Positions 17,693 through 25,446 of a DNA stretch of 37,069 bases are shown here, piece after piece (within the stretch, counting starts at the first letter, position 1; the number at the start of each line of letters is the position of its first letter). Location: assembly GCA_031289775.1 (NCBI GenBank), contig JAITOY010000051.1:1-37069 (forward strand). Direction: 5' to 3'. A model generated the notes under the pieces. The model was given only the letters and a program-made list of their open reading frames with translations, ran no database searches and was not told where the DNA came from. The position numbers were made by a program, and so were the translations under genes. Origin of the DNA: Synergistaceae bacterium. GTDB lineage: Bacteria; Synergistota; Synergistia; Synergistales; Synergistaceae.

Positions 17693-19153
17693 CTATTTTG
17701 TGTCCTTAGCGCGAATCAGCTTCCATGCCATGCCAGACAGAGTTAGCGCGCCTGCGACAAGCACTGCCCAGACCGCATATTGGGGCCAGTTTTCGCCAAT
17801 CCATCTGTTGGTTTTATCCTCAGAAACCGTTGGCAGGTTGTCCGGAAGCCTCGATACTATTCTCGATTCGGAGGGCGCGAGCCTGCCGGGGCCGAGAATC
17901 CGGGTCAGAAGGTCGGGCCTCTGAAGAGGCGTCCTCCCTTGTGTGGCCTTTTCGTTACCTACTGCCAATGTGTACGGCCCCTCGCCCTGCGCCATGAATA
18001 TGAGGGCCCTCGGACGCCAATAAAGCGCCATCCGAGGGGCCGAGGACAGCTTCTCCCGCAACGTGAGCAACCAATACCGACTGTCCCTGTACCGCGAACC
18101 GCCGTAAATTTTTATCCCCTGATTTTTTATCTCGCCGCTTTGTTCCGAGTTTTCGACGGGTCTGATGAACGAAAGAGTGATGTCGCCCCTGAAAGCCCAC
18201 TCGTCTCCGCTCGTTGCCCTCGAATACACTGCGGCGGAGTAAATGCCGGGGGCAAAAAGCGTGAAATTCGCCTCATCGGCGGGGAAAGCCCCGCGCGTGT
18301 CGTATAAAAATGAGTTAGAGTCGGGAATGGCCTCCCCGTCGAACTCGGCGGATTCGAGTGCTGCCTGAACAATCACCTCTCGCTCGCGGACATGCGCGGC
18401 GACGCTCTCAAGCTCGACGCCGTCGTCCGATTCAAATTCGATCGTCATGTACTTCGGCGAGCCCTGGACGTCCACAAATCGCGACCTACCGGGAAACTCG
18501 CCTCTCTCCGGTATGAGGGGCATCCCGCTCGCGAGACGAGTCCAGTTCATCAGATCCTCGGACTCGTACAGGCTTACGATGGGCGTGGAGTCGCCCGCGT
18601 TCCTCAGGGTTATCTCGAGCGCGCGTCCCTCGGAGTAGTTCGACCTCGGCGCGATACCCGACAGGTCAAGCAGGTATCTCCCCGGGCCGCGCTTGTCGGA
18701 TTCCACGGCTGGCCCGGTCGTAACCTCCGTTATCCGCCCTTCTCCATCCGTCTTCACGGAAAACTCTGGCTGGTTTGGCCCGCTTCTCGCGCCAGACATC
18801 CTGTAAACCGGCACTGGGAACTCCATCGCCGCGCCCCCGGTTTTTTCGCCCCCAGAGAGCGGATTAAATCCGTCCTCATCCGTAGTCATGAACGGGACGA
18901 GGTCGCCGGACGCGTTGAACACGGCGACGTCCCATTCGTAAGAGTACCTGACGTTTTTGAATACCTCATCCGAGAGGCGCAACCAGTACAGACCGCCGCT
19001 CTCCGGCGCGTCAAGCGTATAGCGCGCGTCGAACAGACCCGGACGAGGCGGCTCGGAGCTCTCGGAGGCAAACGCCGACAAAAAGCCAAAAGAAAAAAGC
19101 GCCGCAAATCCAAAAAAACAGGTTATTTTTTTCATGCGTTTTACAAGCTTCAT
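17693..19153 (-). CDS. DUF3999-family secreted, membrane-anchored protein
   Basis: This 486-aa protein has a signal peptide (basic KLVKRMKK, hydrophobic core about 10-28, cleavage near AFA-SES). A large extracytoplasmic beta-rich region follows, and one C-terminal membrane helix (about 457-478) ends in basic residues. Segments such as YLLDLSGI, SLYESEDLMNWTRLASG and the late RYWLLTLREKL...MALYWRPRALIFMAQGEGPYTLAVGN look like the DUF3999 family, which is commonly encoded beside DUF2339. Here it overlaps the DUF2339 gene by 4 bp (ATGA). No enzymatic function is known for the family; the repeated carbohydrate-binding-like beta segments are only suggestive. The C-terminal helix lacks a PEP motif. 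Confidence 0.75.
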   Translation of the reverse strand: MKLVKRMKKITCFFGFAALFSFGFLSAFASESSEPPRPGLFDARYTLDAPESGGLYWLRLSDEVFKNVRYSYEWDVAVFNASGDLVPFMTTDEDGFNPLSGGEKTGGAAMEFPVPVYRMSGARSGPNQPEFSVKTDGEGRITEVTTGPAVESDKRGPGRYLLDLSGIAPRSNYSEGRALEITLRNAGDSTPIVSLYESEDLMNWTRLASGMPLIPERGEFPGRSRFVDVQGSPKYMTIEFESDDGVELESVAAHVREREVIVQAALESAEFDGEAIPDSNSFLYDTRGAFPADEANFTLFAPGIYSAAVYSRATSGDEWAFRGDITLSFIRPVENSEQSGEIKNQGIKIYGGSRYRDSRYWLLTLREKLSSAPRMALYWRPRALIFMAQGEGPYTLAVGNEKATQGRTPLQRPDLLTRILGPGRLAPSESRIVSRLPDNLPTVSEDKTNRWIGENWPQYAVWAVLVAGALTLSGMAWKLIRAKDTK

Positions 19154-22083
19154 TGCGTCTCCTCCCCCGGGCCGTCGCCGGAAATTTCAGGCGGCTCGGC
19201 TCTCTTCGGCGGCAGCGGCGCTATCCACCCTATGAGCAGAAAAAGCCCGCCCAGCAGCAGAAACGCGAATATTCTGACCACGGTCGCGCTGTTTTTGAGG
19301 TCGACTAAAAGCAGCTTGGCGATGTCGAACACGAGAAGCCCGGCGCCCATTGCCCACAGGGTTCGCTCAAAGTACATCTTCCCACAGAATATGAGCGCAA
19401 GGGCGGCCAAACCCCAGAGAATGGCGAGGAAACCCTGAAAATACGGCGCGTTCCCGAAAAAATCATACCACACATTTTCGCCGAAATACTGCCGCGCCGC
19501 CCTCGCGGCGACGCCGTTCAGCAGGAGAAACGCGAGGAACGGTACGAGGCGGTAGAGCGAGATCCGCCTCGCGCCCCCGACCGGCAGAAGGCGCAGGAGC
19601 ATTGTGAGCGACGTGAAAAATAACGCCTGATATAGCTCGACCGGATTGATAATCGGTATGTATAACCCCCCTATGTAGCTAGGTTCGCCGAAGCTCGCCA
19701 CAAACGCCGGCAGGTCGAGCGCCACGAGCAGGATGAGGGCGGCGAGGCTCCCCGCCTTGTACTCTGTGAGCTTTACGCTCCGTTCGAAGCGCTTCATCGT
19801 GAGCAGACCAACCGCGAGGGCAACCGGTAAAAAACGCGAGAGAAACGAGATATTCACAAGCCACTCGGTTACAGCAGGCGCGAGAGCCGCGTACCCGAGG
19901 ACATGGAACGACGTGTACGCGAGCACCGCGAAAATCATCGCACCCCACGCGACCGCGCTCCACTTCGTCGATGCCTCCCTCCTGTACGCGAAGACCGCGG
20001 CAGCCAGCATGGCCGCCGCGGCGACCCAGTTCAGCCAAATTTTTGAAGTAACGTCGTTAGCGAAGGGAAACCAGTTGGGGATAACAGGGCGGCCTATCCA
20101 AAAAGCGTGGTGCGTCAGCAACAGAACGACGTGCAGCATTACCAGCATTACAGGGGCGACCGCAAGAAAACGGATCGCCCTCCACTTCAGGCGAGCGGAG
20201 ACGAGATACCCAAGCGCAGCGCTGAGGCAGAGAACCGAAAACGCGGTCATACCAGAATCGCGCAAGGAGACAAGCGCCGCGTTGAGAACGGCTAATGTCC
20301 ACCAGACCGCGCCGTACAGCGCGAAGCCCCAGACGAGCGTGGATGCCTTTGGCAGTCTGAGCTCGATGCTTGCAAGCCTCGCTATCCTCGGAGGTTTCTC
20401 TCCGAAGTCGAAGCGCGTCGAAAAATAGCTGCCGACAAACGCGGAGATCGCGAAGAGCAATCCGGTGAGCAAAAACGGTGATGTCTCGCTCTTCCAGTCC
20501 AGCAGGCCGGACTGCAAAAGCGGAATTTCGTAAAGGCGAGCTGGCAGATGCAGCCAGGGCGAGAAGTTGTAAAGGACAAACGCGCCTACGTGAAGCAGAA
20601 GACCGCACGCGAGCGTGCCGGATGTGCCAGAGACCTCTCCTGCCTCGCGCGCCTGACCGTCTCTCACGCCGAAACAGCCGATAGCCGCAAACGCTATGAG
20701 GAACGAGCCCTCGACCGCCCATATTGAGGAGGAGACCGCCTGCTTAAATATAAACGGTATCGCGAGGTTCGAAAAAATCACGCAATACGCGAGAAGCGAC
20801 CTCGATGGATAGCCGAACTCCCGGCCACGCCCAATGACAAACCTGCCGAGAGACAGGTACCAAGCGCCTAAACCCAGGCAGGAGATCGCCACGCCGTACT
20901 TCGTGTGAGACGCGGCGGACATCTGCAAAAACAAAAACACGAATGGGAGCGTGAGTATCATGGGGACATCGACGCCCCCGGCGTTTACTACTGACCTGAT
21001 CCTGTCTCGGAACATCGGTATCAGAGTCACAGCCGTGTAGTTGACAAAAAGAAGTATCAAAAACGGCTCGACGGACGCGAAATATTCGTCGCGCCATCGC
21101 AGAAGACCCCAGACGGCCCCGACTGCCGCAGAGGCTATCAGCCCGCCCCACCTCGTCTTCCTCCAGTCGGCCCGCAGAGAGAGGAGCAGTATCTCGAAGT
21201 TGAGCAGCGAGTGGATAGAAAAAAGCGCCACGAAGTTCGAACTGCCCGAACTAACGACGACCGGCGCGGCATAGCCGCCAAGGAGCGCGAAGAGCGCCAG
21301 CAGCTCGAAGTTCTGGAGCAGAGCGAGTATGACAGTGAAGGCCGAGAGCATAACCATACCGACGACGGCCGCCTGAGGCGGAATGGCGGAGCCGATCTTC
21401 GCCCCGCCGAGGAGAACTATATAGAGGACGCCGATGCCACCGCCTTGTAGAATCAGGGCATACGTCCTGCGCACCTCCCTCATCCTCCATCCGAACGAAC
21501 TCATGCATATTCCGATTATGGCCGCCGCTATGAGGCGAACCTCGAACGGCACCAAGCCGCGCCGCTCGATGTAGTTAAAGAGCAGACCGAACCCCGCGAT
21601 AAAGAGCATCACGCCGACCGTGACCCAGATATTCCCCTCGGAGAAAAGCCATGAGAGAAGGCGTTTCGCCTGAATCCCGGCCCATGAGGGCGCCGGCGGA
21701 ACGAACGCGGGGACTCCGCCTGGATCGCTCGCTGCCGCGGTTTCCCTTTCCGACAAGTCTGGCAAGGGAGGAGGCGCGCCCTCGGTCGGTTTCGGGGCAA
21801 TGTCCGGAATATCTGGGATCTGAGGCGGAGTCGCGCGCTCCGGCGCCAAAACCGTGGAAATCCGCGCTTCGGAAGATACCTCCGAAACCGCTTTATCCGC
21901 CTGGACGACCTCACGCTGAACGAACTCCCCCATAGCAAAGATGGCTTTCCTCATGTCGTGAACGGTCGCTTCGATTTCGCCCAATTTTGTTCGTACTCCG
22001 GATATCTTAAAGAGCATGATTATGGGCGACACAATCAAAACGATCAAAACTATGACGCTGAGAACTATAAGGTCATCCATCAC
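19150..22083 (-). CDS. DUF2339-family polytopic membrane protein
   Basis: This 977-aa integral membrane protein belongs to DUF2339. It begins with one helix, then a short coiled-coil (LGEIEATVHDMRKAIFAMGEFV) and a Pro/Ala/Glu-rich linker (about residues 70-135). The typical entry segment LLSWLFSEGNIWVTVGVMLFIAGFGLLFNYI follows, and then about two dozen hydrophobic helices to the end. A GGAG lies about 11 bases before the ATG. It is the first gene of a two-gene unit with DUF3999, divergent from the PadR gene across a 280-bp region. Function is unknown in the family; an envelope role is inferred from topology and context. Confidence 0.85.
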   Translation of the reverse strand: MMDDLIVLSVIVLIVLIVSPIIMLFKISGVRTKLGEIEATVHDMRKAIFAMGEFVQREVVQADKAVSEVSSEARISTVLAPERATPPQIPDIPDIAPKPTEGAPPPLPDLSERETAAASDPGGVPAFVPPAPSWAGIQAKRLLSWLFSEGNIWVTVGVMLFIAGFGLLFNYIERRGLVPFEVRLIAAAIIGICMSSFGWRMREVRRTYALILQGGGIGVLYIVLLGGAKIGSAIPPQAAVVGMVMLSAFTVILALLQNFELLALFALLGGYAAPVVVSSGSSNFVALFSIHSLLNFEILLLSLRADWRKTRWGGLIASAAVGAVWGLLRWRDEYFASVEPFLILLFVNYTAVTLIPMFRDRIRSVVNAGGVDVPMILTLPFVFLFLQMSAASHTKYGVAISCLGLGAWYLSLGRFVIGRGREFGYPSRSLLAYCVIFSNLAIPFIFKQAVSSSIWAVEGSFLIAFAAIGCFGVRDGQAREAGEVSGTSGTLACGLLLHVGAFVLYNFSPWLHLPARLYEIPLLQSGLLDWKSETSPFLLTGLLFAISAFVGSYFSTRFDFGEKPPRIARLASIELRLPKASTLVWGFALYGAVWWTLAVLNAALVSLRDSGMTAFSVLCLSAALGYLVSARLKWRAIRFLAVAPVMLVMLHVVLLLTHHAFWIGRPVIPNWFPFANDVTSKIWLNWVAAAAMLAAAVFAYRREASTKWSAVAWGAMIFAVLAYTSFHVLGYAALAPAVTEWLVNISFLSRFLPVALAVGLLTMKRFERSVKLTEYKAGSLAALILLVALDLPAFVASFGEPSYIGGLYIPIINPVELYQALFFTSLTMLLRLLPVGGARRISLYRLVPFLAFLLLNGVAARAARQYFGENVWYDFFGNAPYFQGFLAILWGLAALALIFCGKMYFERTLWAMGAGLLVFDIAKLLLVDLKNSATVVRIFAFLLLGGLFLLIGWIAPLPPKRAEPPEISGDGPGEETQ

Positions 22084-22121
22084 GCTTTACATCTCCTATC
22101 GCGCGTCGCGCGCGTTCAAGT

Positions 22122-22137
22122 AAACGCTGATTTATTG
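22122..22137. repeat. Short sequence similar to 6274-6290
   Basis: AAACGCTGATTTATTG occurs here and, with one extra C (AAACGCTGACTTTATTG), at 6274-6290. Weaker similarity continues for another 10 bases. Both copies are intergenic. It may be a short dispersed repeat or chance. Confidence 0.3.
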
Positions 22138-22278
22138 ATAAACGCCTGAATGGTGACGATTAAAACCAGATAGCCTACATGTTCTTAAATTCTATCACAA
22201 TACAAACTAATTTCCAGCGTGGCGTAACTATCGAGATAATACGCCAATGAGCGATATCGACTTGCTTCGATAAACCCC

Positions 22279-22306
22279 TTGACTAAATAGTATCTTGTTA
22301 TATGAT
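22279..22306 (+). promoter_or_regulatory. Sigma-70-like promoter of the PadR-exosortase operon
   Basis: TTGACT (22279-22284) and TATGAT (22301-22306) are separated by 16 bases, so transcription would start near 22313. This lies after the only ordinary in-frame start codon (TTG 22295) and so argues for a later PadR start. Confidence 0.6.
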
Positions 22307-22339
22307 ATACCGTATTGCGATGTACCTGTATTAAGTACA
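22291..22339. promoter_or_regulatory. Two inverted repeats with equal spacing, candidate PadR operators
   Basis: TATC-N9-GATA (22291-22307) overlaps the -10 box, and TGTAC-N9-GTACA (22321-22339) lies just after the predicted transcript start. Both have nine-base spacers and lie immediately before padR, as expected for sites of an autorepressing PadR dimer. Assignment is inference from position and symmetry. Confidence 0.45.
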
Positions 22340-22360
22340 CTTTGTCATGGGAGGCGAAAT

Positions 22361-22732
22361 ATTCTGGAGACCACGCTGGAAAACGACGATATTCGCGGGT
22401 GGATCACCCAACTGCGCAAGGGGCTCGCCGAACTGTGCGTGATGGTTTGTCTGCGCGACGGGGAGGCCTATGGGTACGAGCTGCTGCGTAGGTTGAAGGC
22501 ATATCCCTGGCTGTCCGTGACGGAGGGGACGCTGTATCCTATATTGAACCGCGAGGCTGAGCTGGGGTTGGTTTCGCTGGAACACAGGCCGTCGGCTACC
22601 GGACCGCCGAGGCGATATTACAGCCTTACCCCGGCGGGGATTCGACGGCTGCATGGCATGATAGCGACGTGGCACGAAATTGGAGAATCAGTGGAGGGTT
22701 TATTGAATGACTTTTCGGAGGGAAAACAATAA
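22361..22732 (+). CDS. PadR-family transcriptional regulator
   Basis: This roughly 123-aa winged-helix repressor has the family core WITQLRKGLAELCVMVCLRDGEAYGYELLRRL, followed by TEGTLYPILNREAELGLV (recognition helix) and a wing with PPRRYYSLTPAG. A C-terminal dimerisation helix follows. The start is odd. A clean GGGAGG site (22349-22354) points to ATT at 22361 or CTG at 22364; the only standard in-frame start upstream, TTG 22295, lies inside the promoter, and GTG 22439 would delete the first helix. The stop codon overlaps the next gene's ATG (TAATG), so translation is coupled to the HAAS/VIT protein. PadR regulators are often encoded beside HAAS-domain proteins, which fits this pair. Confidence 0.88.
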   Translation: MLETTLENDDIRGWITQLRKGLAELCVMVCLRDGEAYGYELLRRLKAYPWLSVTEGTLYPILNREAELGLVSLEHRPSATGPPRRYYSLTPAGIRRLHGMIATWHEIGESVEGLLNDFSEGKQ

Positions 22733-25446
22733 TGGACGTTAACTGGCCGCCAGAACTGCGCGTTTATCTTGATTCAGTCGAGTCTGCCCTTGCTAAGGCC
22801 AGGGTTGAACACACCGTCCGCGCCGGCGTCATCAGAGACCTCGAAACTCAAATCTCAGAGATGCGCGCCGAGGGCATCCCAGACGACGAAATCCTCTCGC
22901 GCCTCGACCCGCCGGAGGCGTATGTGGATCCTCAGAGCCTGCTTGACGTCGGCCCTGACCGCAAGCCGCCCGCAATTCCAGTCCAGGCGCCGCCAGTTCC
23001 CTTTCCCCGCATAAGTGACGTCTTGTACGTCGTTGTCGCGATAGTCGCCGCAGTCGCTGTATTGACCGAGGAGTTATCACATATCTGCGCCGAGACGTTC
23101 GGCGATCCAATACCGACATGGCTGCACTTCGCGAGTCTTGTCTCCGTACCGTTCATTTTGTTGATAACGATCGCGAAGATGAGAAGAGGAATCTCCAGAT
23201 TCTCGCTTCCGCCGCTCACATTTCTGAATGGGTATCTCGTCGCTGTAGGCTTCTGGTATACCTTGATGTTCCTCCCGCTCATGCCGTTCGCGTTTTTGTC
23301 GACGTTTCTCATGGGGCTGGGACTTCTGCCGCTCGCGCCCCTCCTGACATTTGTTGCGGCGCTGCTTCAGAACTTCCAGCTATATCGCTGCGGCCAGGCC
23401 GTTTACAAGAGGCCGGGACACTGGCGCTTTTGGTTCGCGGGGCTGGCTCTGGCCGTCCTTTTATTGGGCGGCGCACAATTCAGACAGTTCGTAACCGACC
23501 ACTACGCCAGATTGGCCGTCGGAGGAGACCCCGAAACAAGAGCTTCCGGCCTTAAAATGCTCAAGCGGCTCCATCTGGAGGGAGCAGTCCTTGAATATTG
23601 CTACTCGGAAAACCATCAGAGGCTGTGGGGCGAACTGCCGTTCACTCGCCAGCATTTGCCCTATCTCGCGCCGAGCGGATATCAGACACTTTATTACCGC
23701 ATGACAGGAACTGATTATCGCGACGTACAAAAAACCGAGTACCGGCGCGGAAACCGTCAGAGGGTAAGAAACGCCGAGGACGCAGAGGTCGGGGGAGACG
23801 CCGTAGCGTCGTCCTCGCGCCTGCTTTCGCTTAAAAGCGCCGCGATGGACATCAGCTTCGCCGGTTCCCCGTCCGGACTGGACGCCGGCCCCTCCCTCGC
23901 TTACGCCGAGCTGACGCTCGAGTTTCTGAACAGAGACTCGTCCGCGAAGGAGGCGAGATGCCAGATAATCATGCCTCCCGGTGGCGTCGTGAGCCGACTC
24001 ACTCTCTGGATAAACGGCGAGGAGCGCGAGGCGGCGTTCGGGCGTCGGGGAGCGGTCAGGGAGGCTTATAGCCAAGTGGCAGTCGTGCAGTCCCGCGACC
24101 CTGCGCTTTTGACGACGGCCGGGCCTGACAGGGTGTTGCTTCAGTGTTTCCCTGTGAACCCCGACGTACCGATGAGGGTGAAAGTTGGGTTCACTCTGCC
24201 GCTGATCCCGGACGACGGAAGAATGGCGCTTTTGATGCCGTACATCGCGGAGCGCAATTTCGCATTCGAACCTGGGCAGCGAGTCGCGCTCTGGGCCGAG
24301 AGCGAGGCCCCGTTGCAGACGGACGTCGAGGAACTTCTTAACGAGGTGGTTCCGAGCCGAAGCAATGGCGCTGGAGATTTGGGATACATTTACGCGGTTC
24401 GCGGCGACATGCCGCCGGAGAATCTGGCTTCCGTCAGGATTTTTGCCCCCTCTCCGACGCCTGAGACCACGATCTACCGTGCGGAACTATCCGGCGTCAC
24501 AGCATATAGCTCGCTATCAGAAGCGCGCCCGCTCGAGCGACGTCTCGTCGCGCTTGTGATCGATACGTCCGCGCAGTGCGCCGAGCTCTTCAGCCCGGAC
24601 GATTTCGACTGGATAACAGTTCTGGAAGAGCTTCCGGATAACGTCAGGATCGCGCTTTTCGCCGGCGGGATCTCCTGCCCCCCCATGAACAGGGAGGAGG
24701 CGAAGCGCCGGTGGCCGGAGATCCTTCGGGGAGTGAATTTCGCTGGCGCGGACGATCAGGCCGACAGCCTCGCCGGAGCGTGGGATCTGTGCGCGAGTGA
24801 GCAAAACTCCGTTGTGCTCTGGCTGCACGGCAAACTGCCGGTTGAGATTTCCGACATGACCGGATTGAACCAGCGCATGTTGCGTCGTCCAAGCTCTGAT
24901 GGGTACAGCTCGCCACGCTTATTATCCATGCAGTTGCTCCCAGGTCCAAACCGCATCGAGGAGAAACTTACGGGTCTTTTGCGCCTTCCTTTGTTCTACG
25001 GCCAGCCGCTTGAGAGGCGGCTATCGAGAGTCCTCTCCATGTCGCTCCATCCGACAATGAACGACCGCGAGCTCGCATTCTCGCTACAACGGCCAACCTC
25101 TGGAGCAGACGCTGAGACGCTCTCCGGCTCCCCCCACATCGCGAGGCTCGCTTTCGCCGCCGAGATTGCGACAAAACATCGCGAACAGCAAGTTTCCTTA
25201 CCGGAAGAGGATATAGAGACCGCGATAAAGCTGCGCCTCGTCACGCCCATAACCGGCGCGGTCGTGCTGGAAAACGAGCGCCAATACGCCGAGCACGACC
25301 TCGACCCGTCGGTTGAGGTCGAAAAAGTGCCAACCATACCGGAACCAGAGGAAATCGCGCTCTTTGCGGTAGCGCTCGCACTGCTCCTTCTGCTGTTTTT
25401 GCTCGACCGGCGGAGGGCGCTCCATTCCGGCGGAGACGCGGCGTGA
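22732..25446 (+). CDS. HAAS-VIT membrane protein with PEP-CTERM-like tail (putative exosortase substrate)
   Basis: This 904-aa protein has no signal peptide but a clear modular order. Residues about 10-65 resemble a HAAS (DUF1700-like) helical domain, with EHTVRAGVIRDLETQI, GIPDDEILSRL and PPEAYV. Five or six membrane helices follow (about 95-248). A VIT-type domain lies at about 385-490 (AYAELTLEFLNRDSSAKEARCQ, AFGRRGAVREAYSQV). A vWA-like domain from about 605 has a degenerate metal site (VIDTSAQ rather than DxSxS). The tail reads IPEPEE at 869-874, a hydrophobic helix 875-891, then Arg-Arg-Arg: the tripartite PEP-CTERM sorting-signal layout. It resembles the dedicated large VIT targets known for exosortases K and N. 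The ATG overlaps the padR stop, and its end overlaps the exosortase start by 4 bp (GTGA). Confidence 0.82.
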   Translation: MDVNWPPELRVYLDSVESALAKARVEHTVRAGVIRDLETQISEMRAEGIPDDEILSRLDPPEAYVDPQSLLDVGPDRKPPAIPVQAPPVPFPRISDVLYVVVAIVAAVAVLTEELSHICAETFGDPIPTWLHFASLVSVPFILLITIAKMRRGISRFSLPPLTFLNGYLVAVGFWYTLMFLPLMPFAFLSTFLMGLGLLPLAPLLTFVAALLQNFQLYRCGQAVYKRPGHWRFWFAGLALAVLLLGGAQFRQFVTDHYARLAVGGDPETRASGLKMLKRLHLEGAVLEYCYSENHQRLWGELPFTRQHLPYLAPSGYQTLYYRMTGTDYRDVQKTEYRRGNRQRVRNAEDAEVGGDAVASSSRLLSLKSAAMDISFAGSPSGLDAGPSLAYAELTLEFLNRDSSAKEARCQIIMPPGGVVSRLTLWINGEEREAAFGRRGAVREAYSQVAVVQSRDPALLTTAGPDRVLLQCFPVNPDVPMRVKVGFTLPLIPDDGRMALLMPYIAERNFAFEPGQRVALWAESEAPLQTDVEELLNEVVPSRSNGAGDLGYIYAVRGDMPPENLASVRIFAPSPTPETTIYRAELSGVTAYSSLSEARPLERRLVALVIDTSAQCAELFSPDDFDWITVLEELPDNVRIALFAGGISCPPMNREEAKRRWPEILRGVNFAGADDQADSLAGAWDLCASEQNSVVLWLHGKLPVEISDMTGLNQRMLRRPSSDGYSSPRLLSMQLLPGPNRIEEKLTGLLRLPLFYGQPLERRLSRVLSMSLHPTMNDRELAFSLQRPTSGADAETLSGSPHIARLAFAAEIATKHREQQVSLPEEDIETAIKLRLVTPITGAVVLENERQYAEHDLDPSVEVEKVPTIPEPEEIALFAVALALLLLLFLLDRRRALHSGGDAA

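Noticed and set aside
18392-19438. Long open frame (348 codons) on the + strand opposite the DUF3999 gene
   Set aside because: It is a mirror of GC-rich codon bias; the translation is Arg/Pro-rich without domain features, and the opposite strand encodes a coherent secreted protein. Similar antisense frames opposite the ATPase A, B, C and E genes and DUF2339 were left out for the same reason.
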